A DNA stretch of 64,000 nt from Bradyrhizobium sp. CER78 (GTDB taxonomy: Bacteria > Pseudomonadota > Alphaproteobacteria > Rhizobiales > Xanthobacteraceae). This document shows positions 17,552 to 27,581 of the stretch, in pieces. The first letter of the stretch is position 1, and every line of letters starts with the position of its first letter. The stretch covers positions 17,683 to 81,682 of the forward strand of contig NZ_JARVWP010000025.1 of NCBI RefSeq assembly GCF_029846235.1, read 5' to 3'. The notes under the pieces are model-generated. The model was not told the DNA's origin and made no database searches. It was given only the letters and a program-made list of their open reading frames with translations. The position numbers and the translations under genes are program-made.

Positions 17552-17929
17552 TCAGTAATCGCGTCGATAGAAGCTGTGGTGATGATGGTGGTGGTGATGA
17601 TGGTGATGGTATCGCCGATAGCGCGGCACCACGATGACCCGAGGTCCATAGCCACGATCATAGTCGCGATAGTAGCCATGGTGGTGGTGATGGTGATGAT
17701 GATGGTGGTGATAGAACTGCGCGAGCTGGACGGTCTCGCGCGCCGGAGGAGGCGTCGCCTCGTCCAGGGCTTGCAGCTTTGCCGAGGCGTTGGTGATCGG
17801 CTCCAGCAGTTCTGCGTAGGAGTTCGCCTGTAGTACGTCAGTCGGCGCGGGTGCCGGCGCAGCCTGCGCTGCTCCGAGCGCGCCCAGCGATGCGACCGCT
17901 CCCAACAATCCGGCAATCTTCTTTTCCAT
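17552..17929 (-). CDS. Exported protein with two 11-residue polyhistidine tracts
   Basis: A 125-residue protein with a clear signal peptide (MEKKIAGLLGAVASLGALG, cleaved after AAQA). The mature part has a short helix with alternating polar residues, then two runs of exactly 11 His separated by about 23 residues (YYRDYDRGYGPRVIVV and more), and an Arg/Tyr-rich end. It should be a periplasmic metal buffer for nickel, zinc, copper or iron. No metal-uptake gene adjoins it, though the mbfA unit is close. Both His codons are mixed in each run, which argues against a simple recent trinucleotide expansion. Confidence 0.8.
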   Translation of the reverse strand: MEKKIAGLLGAVASLGALGAAQAAPAPAPTDVLQANSYAELLEPITNASAKLQALDEATPPPARETVQLAQFYHHHHHHHHHHHGYYRDYDRGYGPRVIVVPRYRRYHHHHHHHHHHHSFYRRDY

Positions 17930-18046
17930 AGTCCTCTCCACTTCGGTCCGCCGGACAAGACCGGCTGGCTGCAACGCCAGGTTCCATGGAATGTTCCCGT
18001 AAATGTCCCGACGAATTTCCCGGAGATTTCTTCTTGCGTCAGCCCG

Positions 18047-19195
18047 TCACTGCGCCGCGCGCGCGAGGAACTGAAGCAGCAGCCGGCCCACTTCATCCGG
18101 CTGTTCCTGCTGCACCCAGTGACCGGCGCCGTCGACCAGATGGCAGCCGATCATTTTGGTACAGGCCTTGGTCTGCATCGCCTCGAACACGCCGGGACGC
18201 TGATAGGTGCCCCAATCCTGTTTGCCCGAGATGAAGGCGGATGGCTGGTCGATGGTACGGCCGCTCCAGGTCTGCAGCTCCGCCGTGAACGCGCCTGAGG
18301 TGCCGCAGCGATACCATTGCAGTCCGCCCTGGAATCCGGTGCGCTGATACTCGGCGCTGTAATAGGCGAGCTCGCGGTCCGGCAGCCAGCTGTTGGCGGC
18401 GATCGCCTCGCGCGAGGGCATCTGTTCGGCGACGGTCGCGGCCATGTCCTTGGCGAGATCCATCACATAGTAGGTCGGCAGTTTTGCCAATTCGCCCGCA
18501 GACCACGACTCCAGCCGGTACGGCTTGTTGTCTTTCCAGTCCGCGCTCTTGTGATGGTAGTAGCCGCGCAGGAAGTCGTGCACGCCTTGCGGGGCGCGAT
18601 GCATGTCGTCATTCGCCGGACGGGTCGAATAGTACCATTGGTAGTGCTTGCGCGGACGCGGCAGTGCGGCGAGCTCGCGATGCACGGGGTCGTCAGTCGC
18701 GGGCTTTGCCGGTTCGTTGGCGGTGTTGAACGGCAGCGACGGCGGGCCCGAGAACGGCGCGCTCATCATCACGACCGCGCGAAACACGTCGGGGCGGATC
18801 AAGGCGCACCACGCCGCGACCGACGAGCCGAAATCGTGCCCGACCACCGCATCGACGTGGCTGTAGCCGAACGCCGCGACCAGCCCGAGCGCATCGCGCA
18901 CCAGATTGGGCAGGCGGAATGATGCGAGATCGCCGTCATAATCCGCGCTCCAGCCCGTCGTGCGCCCATAGCCGCGCTGGTCCGGCGCGATCACGTGATA
19001 GCCGGCGGCGGCAAGGACAGGCATCACCTTGCGCCAGGAAAACGCCAGCTCCGGAAAACCGTGCAGCAGCAACAGGCAGGGCCGGCCTGACGTTTCGAAG
19101 CCGGCTTCGAGCACATGCATGGTGAGGCCGTTGATCCCGTCGACATAGCGCGAGCGGATGATGGAGGGGAGCGGGACGTCGGGAAGGGCTTCCAT
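18047..19195 (-). CDS. Epoxide hydrolase-type alpha/beta-hydrolase
   Basis: A 382-residue alpha/beta-hydrolase. The oxyanion motif is LLHGFPELAFSWR and the nucleophile is Asp in VGHDFGSSVAAW, the signature of epoxide hydrolases (haloalkane dehalogenases share it). A late GAGHWVQQEQPDEV supplies the catalytic His. Two cap-domain tyrosines that would activate an epoxide are plausible in YQWYYSTRP. It is cytoplasmic and no neighbours form an operon. Substrate range cannot be inferred. Confidence 0.85.
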   Translation of the reverse strand: MEALPDVPLPSIIRSRYVDGINGLTMHVLEAGFETSGRPCLLLLHGFPELAFSWRKVMPVLAAAGYHVIAPDQRGYGRTTGWSADYDGDLASFRLPNLVRDALGLVAAFGYSHVDAVVGHDFGSSVAAWCALIRPDVFRAVVMMSAPFSGPPSLPFNTANEPAKPATDDPVHRELAALPRPRKHYQWYYSTRPANDDMHRAPQGVHDFLRGYYHHKSADWKDNKPYRLESWSAGELAKLPTYYVMDLAKDMAATVAEQMPSREAIAANSWLPDRELAYYSAEYQRTGFQGGLQWYRCGTSGAFTAELQTWSGRTIDQPSAFISGKQDWGTYQRPGVFEAMQTKACTKMIGCHLVDGAGHWVQQEQPDEVGRLLLQFLARAAQ

Positions 19196-19298
19196 CTGGG
19201 ATCACCTGTTGGGCATCGCCGCACAACCAGCGCAATTGGCTGTATGCTGGCGGCCATTGTTCTGACGATAGCAACTTTGCCCAGAGGATGCATACCGC

Positions 19299-19805
19299 AT
19301 GCGCTACGCGAGGATTGCAGAGCTGCCCGGCTGGACGGCGCGTTTCGGTCTGACCATCGTGGCCACGAGTCTGGTGCTGATTTCGGCCGCGCGAGCCGCC
19401 GACATCAAGCAGCTGACCGAAAAATTGCCGCGCGCCTATATCGGTGAATTCCTGTGGGATGGCGACAATACGGTGCAGAACGTCGTCATCACCTTCGACA
19501 AGGTGAAGGCCCTGAACGAGCAGAATGCCGAAGCGCGCGGCTGCGGGTCATATGAGGTCGGTCGCCACGTGACCAAGATCGGCGTCGAGATGTTCATCCG
19601 GCTCTCCGATCTCGAGGTCGAGATATTCGAACGGCCGCCCGATGGCGACGGTGCGTTCGAGTCCGACGGCAGCCATCGCGGCAAGCTGTCGGATGATCTG
19701 CAGCAGATCGATGCACAGTGGACCACCACGGCATCAGGCAAGCACGGCCAGCTGCATCTGCGCGCCGCAGCCTCCGCCGCCTGCGAGCCGGCGGCGGAGT
19801 TGTAG
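19299..19805 (+). CDS. Exported hypothetical protein
   Basis: A 168-residue protein with an N-terminal hydrophobic signal (residues about 15-33, ending ARAADIKQL). The mature part is beta-rich and acidic, with no recognised motif; one Cys pair could bridge. It is divergent from the epoxide hydrolase, 103 bp between starts. It ends ahead of a palindromic repeat. No function is assigned. Confidence 0.55.
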   Translation: MRYARIAELPGWTARFGLTIVATSLVLISAARAADIKQLTEKLPRAYIGEFLWDGDNTVQNVVITFDKVKALNEQNAEARGCGSYEVGRHVTKIGVEMFIRLSDLEVEIFERPPDGDGAFESDGSHRGKLSDDLQQIDAQWTTTASGKHGQLHLRAAASAACEPAAEL

Positions 19806-19840
19806 GTGGAGCCAGATTCGTAGGACGAGACATGTGAGCC

Positions 19841-19972
19841 GGGGTGGGGTGATCTCTCCGCTCGGGCAGCGCCCGAGTGGATGGACCTTCACCCCACCTC
19901 GGTTCGCATTTCATGCGAACCGATCCTCCCCCTCCAGAGGAGGATAAGAGGCGTCCCCTCCAGGGGAGGTGA
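19841..19972. repeat. Composite repeat, CTCCCCCTCC family
   Basis: Contains GGGGTGGGGTGATCTCTCC, an inverted CACCCCACC arm, and terminal CCTCCCCCTCCAGAGGAGG and CCCCTCCAGGGGAGG hairpins. The same architecture is at 34.97 and 58.33 kb. It lies between convergent genes. Confidence 0.75.
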
Positions 19973-19978
19973 GGCGCG

Positions 19979-21523
19979 TCACGCCTTGGCGGGAGCCTTC
20001 GGCCAGTACTTGTCGCGCAGGTGCCGCTTCACCAGCTTCCCGGTCGGCGTGCGCGGCAGCTCCTGTTCGAAGTCGATGCTCTTCGGACATTTGATCGGCG
20101 ACAGATGCTGGCGGCAGAACGCGATCAGCTCGGCTTCGAGCGCCTTGCCGGCCTTGCCGATGTCGTGCGGCTGCACCACGGCCTTGACCTCTTCGCCCAT
20201 CTCCTCGTTCGGCACGCCGAATACCGCGACGTCGGAGACCGCGGGATGCGTGATCAGCACGTCCTCGGTCTCCTGCGGGTAGATGTTCACGCCGCCGGAG
20301 ATGATCATGTAGCTCTTGCGGTCGGTCAGATAGAGGAAGCCCTCTTCGTCGAGGTAGCCGACATCGCCGAGCGTCGACCAGCCCTTGGCGTTGTAGGCCT
20401 TCTTCGTCTTCTCGGGATCGTTGTGATAGCTGAAAGCCGGCGCGTCGGCGAAATAGACCTGCCCGATCTGCCCCGTCGGCGCCTCCTCCTCGTTCTCGTC
20501 CAGGATCTTGACCTTGCCGACCACCGCGCGGCCGACGGTGCCGCGATGGGTCAGCCATTGCTGCGAGGTCGAGACCGTGACGCCGTTGCCTTCGGAGCCG
20601 GCGTAATACTCGATCAGGATCGGTCCCCACCAGTCGATCATCTTGGCCTTGACGTCGACCGGGCAGGGCGCCGCGGCGTGGATCGCGCCCTTCAGCGAGG
20701 AGACCTTGTAGCGGCTCCGCACCTCGTCGGGCAGCTTCAGCATGCGCACGAACATGGTCGGCACCAGCTGCGACTGCGTCACCTTGTGCTTCTCGACCTG
20801 CTTCAAGAACTCCTCGGCGTCGAAATGCTCCATGATGACGGAGGTGCCGCCCAGCACTGTCGCCATCATGTTGAAGCGCAGGGGAGCCGCGTGATAGAGC
20901 GGCGCCGGCGACAGATAGATGCTGTCGGCATTCATGCCGCACATGTCGGCGGTGAGAATCCGCAGGAACGGGTTCGGCACGTCGATCCGGTTGCCCTCGA
21001 ACTCCTTTTTGATGCCCTTGGGGCGGCCGGTGGTGCCGGAGGAATACAGCATGTCGTAGCCGGCGACCTCGTCGGCAACCGGTGTGGTCGGCTGCGCGGC
21101 GGCCTCCTTGTCAAAGGAGCGGAAGCCCGGTGCAGGCTCATCCATCATGTAGAACAGCGGTTCGCCCGCCTCACCCTTGATCAGGCCCTTCACCTTGTCG
21201 GCACACTGCGGGGTGGTAATGAACACCTTCGCTCCGCAATCCCTGATGATGTAGGCGATTTCTTCTTCGGTGAGGTAACGGCTGATCGCCGTGTAATACA
21301 GCCCCGAGCGCTGTGCGGCCCAGCAGATCTCCATGAAGGCGAGGCGGTTTTCCATCAGCAGCGCGATGTGATCGCCGGGCTTCAGGCCGAGCGAGCGGAA
21401 CAGATGCGCGCCCTGGTTCGAGAGCTCGTCGAGCTCGCGATAGGTGATCGCCTTGCCGGACGCCGCCATCTGGTAGGCGATCTTGTCCGGATGGTTGCGC
21501 GCGTGGATCGACGGATGGGTCAT
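19979..21523 (-). CDS. AMP-forming acyl-CoA ligase
   Basis: A 514-residue ANL-superfamily ligase. Motifs: YSSGTTGRPKGIKK (P-loop-like, ATP), the YYAGSEGNG acid-binding region, DVGYLDEEGFLYLTDRK (the ATP/ribose Asp and hinge Lys) and PRTPTGKLVKR with the catalytic Lys near the C-terminus. It should activate a carboxylate to its CoA thioester. The start is the ATG beginning MTHPSIHARN, with CGAGGAAAC ahead. It lies downstream of the thiolase on the same strand, 187 bp away across a repeat; both read as partners of the TetR-linked catabolic island. Confidence 0.88.
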   Translation of the reverse strand: MTHPSIHARNHPDKIAYQMAASGKAITYRELDELSNQGAHLFRSLGLKPGDHIALLMENRLAFMEICWAAQRSGLYYTAISRYLTEEEIAYIIRDCGAKVFITTPQCADKVKGLIKGEAGEPLFYMMDEPAPGFRSFDKEAAAQPTTPVADEVAGYDMLYSSGTTGRPKGIKKEFEGNRIDVPNPFLRILTADMCGMNADSIYLSPAPLYHAAPLRFNMMATVLGGTSVIMEHFDAEEFLKQVEKHKVTQSQLVPTMFVRMLKLPDEVRSRYKVSSLKGAIHAAAPCPVDVKAKMIDWWGPILIEYYAGSEGNGVTVSTSQQWLTHRGTVGRAVVGKVKILDENEEEAPTGQIGQVYFADAPAFSYHNDPEKTKKAYNAKGWSTLGDVGYLDEEGFLYLTDRKSYMIISGGVNIYPQETEDVLITHPAVSDVAVFGVPNEEMGEEVKAVVQPHDIGKAGKALEAELIAFCRQHLSPIKCPKSIDFEQELPRTPTGKLVKRHLRDKYWPKAPAKA

Positions 21524-21550
21524 TGTGTTTCCTCGAGGCATCAAAAGTGA

Positions 21551-21670
21551 TCGTCCCCGCGAACGCGGGGACCATAACCACCAATTTTTGTTGTTGGACT
21601 GAGTGTGGCCCCAGCCGCGCCTAACCACGGGCATTTGTGGTTATGGGTCCCTGCTTTCGCAGGGACGACA
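21551..21670. repeat. Palindromic repeat, GTCGTCCC/GGGACGAC family
   Basis: Starts TCGTCCCCGCGAACGCGGGG with ACCATAACCA and ends inverted as GGTTATGGGTCCCTGCTTTC plus GCAGGGACGAC. Related copies are at 24.5 and 45.06 kb. It lies between the acyl-CoA ligase and thiolase genes. Confidence 0.8.
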
Positions 21671-21709
21671 TCTTTGATGTGGAGGCTGTGTGCCTCGTTT
21701 CGCGCGACG

Positions 21710-22882
<1,173 letters not shown>

Positions 22883-22955
22883 GTCTGATCTCCCTGATGT
22901 TTCTGGATTGGGGGTCCTAAAAGTTGGGCCGGATTTAAGGGGCAGCTCAGCATTT

Positions 22956-22975
22956 AGTCAATCAATCAATTAACT
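22956..22975. promoter_or_regulatory. Candidate TetR operator between thiolase and regulator genes
   Basis: AGTCAATCAATCAATTAACT is an imperfect inverted repeat (about eight of ten half-site bases pair) in the 111-bp divergent gap. The AT-rich ATTGATTGA core is a common TetR-type half-site. It lies 18 bp upstream of the TetR start and 73 bp upstream of the thiolase start. Single copy, so confidence is moderate. Confidence 0.5.
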
Positions 22976-22993
22976 CTTGAGTGCAGCCCCGCC

Positions 22994-23716
22994 ATGGGCT
23001 TATGTGCGATTTACCGTCGAGCCCAGATACAGAGCGGGACCAGAGCGCAGTTGAATACCAGCGTACCGACGAAACTCGCCGCCGGCAGAAACGCCACTGC
23101 CGACAAGCTATTGGTCGCAGCCAGCGAGCTGATGATCGAACGCGCCTCGATCGAGGTCTCGCTGTCCGACATCGCGCAGAAGTCCGGGGTCAACGCTGCG
23201 CTGGTGAAATATCATTTCGGCAACAAGGACGGGCTGTTGCTGGCGCTGCTGGCGCGCGACGCCGCCACCGAGATATCGCAGCTCGAATATCTGCTGGCGC
23301 AGCCGATCACGCCGGCGGAGAAATTGCGCCTGCATATCGGCGGCATCATCCGCGCCTATCACCAGTTCCCCTATATGAACCGGCTGATCCATTATCTCCT
23401 GCACGAGAGCTCGCCCTCTGCCGCGGACGAGGTGTCGAAATTCTTCGTCGCGCCGCTGCTCGATTTTCACCGCCGGCTGCTCGCAGAAGGCATCAAGGCC
23501 GGCCAATTCCGCAAGATCGATCCGGTGCTGTTCTACACCAGCCTGATCGGTGCCTGCGATCACCTGTTCTTCGGCCGCCACGCGATGTCGCGCGCGGTCG
23601 GCGTCGGTCCGGTCACCGACGAGGTCTGCCGCGAATACATCAAGCATATGGAAGCCTTGATCTTCGGCGGCGTGCTCAATCCCGATAAGGAAACGGTAGC
23701 GGTCGCCGCCGGATAA
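22994..23716 (+). CDS. TetR-family transcriptional regulator
   Basis: A 240-residue TetR regulator. The helix-turn-helix is VSLSDIAQKSGVNAALVKYHFGNKD-like (residues about 56-80), written here in part: SDIAQKSGVNAALVKYHFG. The rest is an all-helical ligand domain. The start is unclear: the ATG at 22994 begins a 25-residue unconserved lead, and MIERAS-type internal starts are too late, so the true start may lie between. By position it should repress the thiolase/ligase and the downstream SDR-crotonase-ligase-dehydrogenase run, probably released by an acyl-CoA. Confidence 0.85.
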   Translation: MGLCAIYRRAQIQSGTRAQLNTSVPTKLAAGRNATADKLLVAASELMIERASIEVSLSDIAQKSGVNAALVKYHFGNKDGLLLALLARDAATEISQLEYLLAQPITPAEKLRLHIGGIIRAYHQFPYMNRLIHYLLHESSPSAADEVSKFFVAPLLDFHRRLLAEGIKAGQFRKIDPVLFYTSLIGACDHLFFGRHAMSRAVGVGPVTDEVCREYIKHMEALIFGGVLNPDKETVAVAAG

Positions 23717-23761
23717 AAGTTCGAAGTCTAGAGAAGAAACGCCCAAGGAAAGGTTGCTCTT

Positions 23762-24520
23762 ATGCAGTTGAAAGACGTTGCCGTTCTCATCACCGGCGGT
23801 GGCTCCGGCCTCGGTGCCGCAACCGCGCGCGCCATGGCCGCCAAGGGCGCCAAGATCGGCGTGATCGACCAGAACAAGGAAAACGCCGAGAAGGTCGCCG
23901 CTGAGGTGAAGGGCGTTGCCCTGCACGCTGACGTCACCGACGAGGAAGCGATCAAGGCGGCGATCGCCAAGGCCGAGGCCGCGCACGGCATCGCGCGCGT
24001 CTTGATGAACTGCGCCGGCATCGGCGGCTCGCAGCGCATTATCGGCAAGGACGGAACGTACCCGCTGGCGAAATTCGTCCGCATCATCAATGTCAATCTG
24101 ATCGGCACTTTCAACGTGCTCCGCCTGTTCGCCGAGCGCCTCGCCACCGCCGAGACCATCGGTGAGGAGCGCGGCGTCGTGATCAACACCGCATCCGTCG
24201 CGGCCTATGAAGGTCAGATCGGCCAGATCGCCTATTCGGCCTCGAAGGGCGGCGTCGTCGGCCTCACGCTGCCGGCCGCGCGCGACCTCGCCAGCCTGAA
24301 GATCCGCGTCAACACCATCGCGCCCGGTCTGTTCCTGACGCCGCTGCTGATGGGTCTCAACGAGGAAGCCCGCAAGAGCCTCGGCGCCCAGGTGCCGCAT
24401 CCGGCCCGCCTCGGCGACGCCTCGGAATACGGCAATCTCGCCGTCCACATCGTCGAGAACCCGATGCTCAACGGCGAGACCATCCGCCTCGACGGCGCCA
24501 TCCGCATGGCGCCGCGCTAG
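23762..24520 (+). CDS. SDR 3-hydroxyacyl-CoA dehydrogenase (HSD10-like), copy A
   Basis: A 252-residue classical SDR. TGGGSGLGAATA (TGxxxGxG) near residue 11, NCAG in LMNCAGIGGSQ, catalytic Ser in NTASVAAYEG and YSASK around residue 158 are all intact. The RVNTIAPGLFLTPLL ending is typical of the type-2 3-hydroxyacyl-CoA dehydrogenase (HSD17B10) group, which oxidises 3-hydroxyacyl-CoA with NAD+. AAGGAAAGG precedes the ATG. A close paralogue is at 61254-62015. It is first in the rightward island after the TetR gene. Confidence 0.9.
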   Translation: MQLKDVAVLITGGGSGLGAATARAMAAKGAKIGVIDQNKENAEKVAAEVKGVALHADVTDEEAIKAAIAKAEAAHGIARVLMNCAGIGGSQRIIGKDGTYPLAKFVRIINVNLIGTFNVLRLFAERLATAETIGEERGVVINTASVAAYEGQIGQIAYSASKGGVVGLTLPAARDLASLKIRVNTIAPGLFLTPLLMGLNEEARKSLGAQVPHPARLGDASEYGNLAVHIVENPMLNGETIRLDGAIRMAPR

Positions 24521-24534
24521 CGGCATATTCCGCC

Positions 24535-24683
24535 GTCGTCCCGGCCTTGCGCGCAATTGCGCGCTGGCGCAGGGACCCATACTCCGCGGCGTCTGTAACA
24601 GGCAGACCTGGCAGACGCCGCGCAAAACAACAAAAGCCTGTGGTTATGGGTGCCGGCTCGCGCTTCGCTTGGCCGGGACGACG
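24535..24683. repeat. Palindromic repeat, GTCGTCCC family
   Basis: Starts CGTCGTCCCGGCCTTGCGCG with a GCGCAATTGCGC core (as in the 42-bp palindrome at 12.6 kb) and ends with the inverted GGCCGGGACGACG. It lies between the SDR and crotonase genes. Confidence 0.8.
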
Positions 24684-24695
24684 ATCGGGAGGACC

Positions 24696-25508
24696 ATGCG
24701 CGTGACAAATCCGCTGCTGATCGAACATCACGACGGAGTCGATTGGGTCACGCTCAATCGTCCCGAAAGCCTCAACGCGCTCGATCCCTCGCTGATCGAC
24801 GCGCTCAACGTCTATTTCCAGGGCTTGCAGCGCAATCGCGACACTCGCGTCGTGGTGCTGAAGGGCGCCGGCGCGAATTTCTGCGCCGGGCTCGACCTCA
24901 AGCACGCGATGGCGCGGCGCGGCGGGCAGAGCGAGCCGCCGAGCGTCGCTGACTCCCTGGACTCGCAGCGCCGCATTGCCGACATCGTGATGCTGATGCG
25001 GCGCGCTCCGCAGCCGATCATCGCGCTGGTGCAGGGCGCTGCCGCCGGCGGCGGTTTCGCGTTGGCGCTCGCCGCCGACATCCGCATCGCCGCGAAGAAC
25101 GCGCGGATGAACTGTGCCTTCATCAAGCTCGGCTTAGGGGGCTGCGACATCGGCACCAGCTATTTCCTGCCGCGCCTCGTCGGCGTGTCGGTCGCCTCCG
25201 AACTGATCCTCACCGGGCGTTTCATCAACGCCGATCGCGCGCTCGCTGTCGGTCTCGTGTCTGAAGTCGTCGAGGCCGCCGATCTCGATACCGCCGCCAA
25301 TCCTTATGTCGATGCGATGATGACGGCCTCGCCGGTCGGTCTGCGCCTCTCGAAGGAATGCATCAACATGAGCGTCGATGCCGGATCGATCGAGGCCGTG
25401 ATCGCGATGGAGGATCGCAACCAGGTGCTGTGCAGCCGCTCGGAAGATTTCCAGGAAGGCATCAGGGCCTTCCTTGAGAAACGAAAGCCTGTCTATATCA
25501 GGCGCTGA
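24696..25508 (+). CDS. Enoyl-CoA hydratase (crotonase), copy A
   Basis: A 270-residue crotonase. The oxyanion-hole segments are GANFCAGLDLKHAM (near residue 60) and LVQGAAAGGGFALALAADIR (near 112). The following GLGGCDIGTSYFLPRLVG carries an acidic residue in the catalytic-loop position. I start at MRVTNPLLIE because CGGGAGGACC precedes it. It sits between the SDR and the feruloyl-CoA-synthase-like ligase. It should hydrate an enoyl-CoA formed by the acyl-CoA dehydrogenases downstream. A second crotonase with the same role is at 58571-59365. Confidence 0.88.
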   Translation: MRVTNPLLIEHHDGVDWVTLNRPESLNALDPSLIDALNVYFQGLQRNRDTRVVVLKGAGANFCAGLDLKHAMARRGGQSEPPSVADSLDSQRRIADIVMLMRRAPQPIIALVQGAAAGGGFALALAADIRIAAKNARMNCAFIKLGLGGCDIGTSYFLPRLVGVSVASELILTGRFINADRALAVGLVSEVVEAADLDTAANPYVDAMMTASPVGLRLSKECINMSVDAGSIEAVIAMEDRNQVLCSRSEDFQEGIRAFLEKRKPVYIRR

Positions 25509-25549
25509 GAACAGATCCTCAAAAGGACAAGAATTCCGGGAGACGCAAA

Positions 25550-27418
25550 ATGGATGGAGACGCGGCGATGCTGACGAAACCCGCCTTCCGTAAGGTGGAT
25601 TGGCTCGCGCGTGACATCGCGATTGATCGGCGCGGCGACGGCACCGTCGTCCTGAAGTCGCGGATTCCGCTCCAGGCTTATGAGACGCACATCCCGGCCT
25701 ATCTCGCCAAATGGGCGGCGCAGGCGCCTGAGCGCATCTGGCTCGCGCAACGCGGCGGTCCCGACCGGCAATGGCGCAAGGTCTCCTATGGCGAAGCCAA
25801 GCGCACCGTCGATGCGCTGACGCAAGGCCTGCTCGACCTCGGCATTGCCGACGGCCGGCCTGTCGCGATCCTGTCGGGCAATTCGATCGAGCACGCGCTG
25901 ATGACGCAGGCCGCGATGCAGGCGCGGCTGCCGGCCGCGCCGGTGTCGCCGGCCTATTCGCTGATGAGCCAGGATCATCTCAAGCTCAAATATCTCTTCA
26001 ATCTGATCAAGCCCGCCGTCGTGATGGTGCAGGATGGCCCGACCTTCGAGAAGGCGCTCAGGGCGATCGACCTCACCGGTATCACGGTCGTGCACGTGCT
26101 GCGGCCCTGCGAGGGCATCAAGAGCGTGGCGTTTGCCGAGCTCGCGGCAACGCCTGTCACGGCTGATGTGGGCAATTCGATCGCGAAGATCACGCCCGAT
26201 ACCGTCGGCAAGCTGCTGTTCACCTCGGGTTCGACCGGCATGCCCAAGGCCGTCATCAACACCCAGCAGATGATGTGCGCCAACGCGGCGATGATGATGC
26301 AGGTGCGGCCACGCGAAACGGCGGGGCCGATTCCGACCGTGCTCGACTGGATGCCGTGGAATCACACCATGGGCGGCAACGCCGCGTTCAATCCGGTGCT
26401 GGTCGATGGCGGCACGCTCTATATCGACGACGGCCGGCCGATGCCGGGCCAGTTCGAGGAGACCATCCGCAATCTGCGCGAGGTGTCGCCGACCTATTAC
26501 GCCAACGTGCCGGCCGGCTATGCCGCGCTCGCGGCCGCGATGGAGAAGGACGAGGCGCTTTGTCGGAGCTTCTTCAAGAATCTCTCGATCATGGCCTATG
26601 GCGGCGCCCGACTGCCCGACGATCTCTATGACCGCATGCAGGCGCTGGCGGTGAAAACGACCGGCGAGCGCATCGTGTTCTACACCGGCTGGGGCTCGAC
26701 CGAGACCGCGCCGACCTCGACCGGCACCTATTGGGACACCGAGCGCGTCGGCCTGATCGGCTTGCCGTTCCCCGGCGTCGAGCTGAAGATGGTGCCGTGC
26801 GGCTCGAAATACGAATTGCGGCTGCGCGGCGTCAACGTCACGCCGGGCTATTTCGGCCAGCCCGATCTCACGGCGAAGATGTTCGACGAGGAAGGCTTCT
26901 ACTGCATCGGCGATGCCGGCGTGTTCGTGGATCCTGCGGATCCGCTGCAAGGCATCATCTTCGCTGGCCGCGTGGTCGAGGATTTCAAGCTGACCACCGG
27001 CACCTTCGTCCATGTTGGCTCACTGCGCACCGACGCGATCGCGGCCGCGACGCCGGTCGTGCATGATGCGCTGGTGGCGGGGCAGGACCGCGAGTTCATC
27101 GGCCTGCTGTGCTGGCCGAACCTGCATGCCTGCCGTCAGCTCGTCGGCAATGCCGACGCGAGCTATGAGGACGTTATCCGGCATCCCGACGTGATCGCCT
27201 GTCTCCAAAAGGGCCTGCAGGCCCACAACGCGTCCACCACCGGCAGCAGCATGCGCATCGCGCGTGCGATGCTGATGGTCGAGCCGCCGTCGATCGACGG
27301 CAACGAGCTCACCGACAAGGGCTACATCAACCAGCGCGCCGGCCTCGAACGCCGCGCCGCACTGGTGGAGAAGCTCTATGCCGAGCAGCCCTGCGGCGAG
27401 GTGATCGTGCTGTGCTGA
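25550..27418 (+). CDS. Feruloyl-CoA synthase-like acid:CoA ligase, copy A
   Basis: A 622-residue AMP-forming ligase of the feruloyl-CoA synthase family. Core motifs: FTSGSTGMPKAVINT (P-loop), DWMPWNHTMGGN, TGWGSTETAPTS (acid-binding/AMP), GVNVTPGYF and GDAGVFVDPADP. It activates a phenylpropanoid or related carboxylate to the CoA thioester. A copy of the same length class is at 59362-61233, so the locus has two versions. It is the third gene of the rightward island, 41 bp after the crotonase. Confidence 0.88.
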   Translation: MDGDAAMLTKPAFRKVDWLARDIAIDRRGDGTVVLKSRIPLQAYETHIPAYLAKWAAQAPERIWLAQRGGPDRQWRKVSYGEAKRTVDALTQGLLDLGIADGRPVAILSGNSIEHALMTQAAMQARLPAAPVSPAYSLMSQDHLKLKYLFNLIKPAVVMVQDGPTFEKALRAIDLTGITVVHVLRPCEGIKSVAFAELAATPVTADVGNSIAKITPDTVGKLLFTSGSTGMPKAVINTQQMMCANAAMMMQVRPRETAGPIPTVLDWMPWNHTMGGNAAFNPVLVDGGTLYIDDGRPMPGQFEETIRNLREVSPTYYANVPAGYAALAAAMEKDEALCRSFFKNLSIMAYGGARLPDDLYDRMQALAVKTTGERIVFYTGWGSTETAPTSTGTYWDTERVGLIGLPFPGVELKMVPCGSKYELRLRGVNVTPGYFGQPDLTAKMFDEEGFYCIGDAGVFVDPADPLQGIIFAGRVVEDFKLTTGTFVHVGSLRTDAIAAATPVVHDALVAGQDREFIGLLCWPNLHACRQLVGNADASYEDVIRHPDVIACLQKGLQAHNASTTGSSMRIARAMLMVEPPSIDGNELTDKGYINQRAGLERRAALVEKLYAEQPCGEVIVLC

Positions 27419-27438
27419 GGCTAGTCTCTCTCTCCATT

Positions 27439-27545
27439 CGTCATTCCGGGATGCGCCGCCGAGGCCCAGGCCCGGAATCCATCAAGCCGCATACTCTGCT
27501 GTTCCATGGATTCCGGGCTCGCGCTGCGCGCGCCCCGAAATGACG
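27439..27545. repeat. Palindromic repeat, GTCATTCCGGG family
   Basis: Begins CGTCATTCCGGGATGCGCCG and ends GCCCCGAAATGAC, with inner GGAATCCAT and ATGGATTCC arms. It lies between the ligase and the first acyl-CoA dehydrogenase. Confidence 0.85.
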
Positions 27546-27581
27546 GCTAATTGAAACGACAAGAACCAAGAAGGTAACGCC

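Noticed and set aside
17663..17712. The polyhistidine-coding DNA as a simple microsatellite
   Set aside because: CAC and CAT codons are irregularly mixed in both runs, and both runs are in frame and of equal length, which fits protein selection better.
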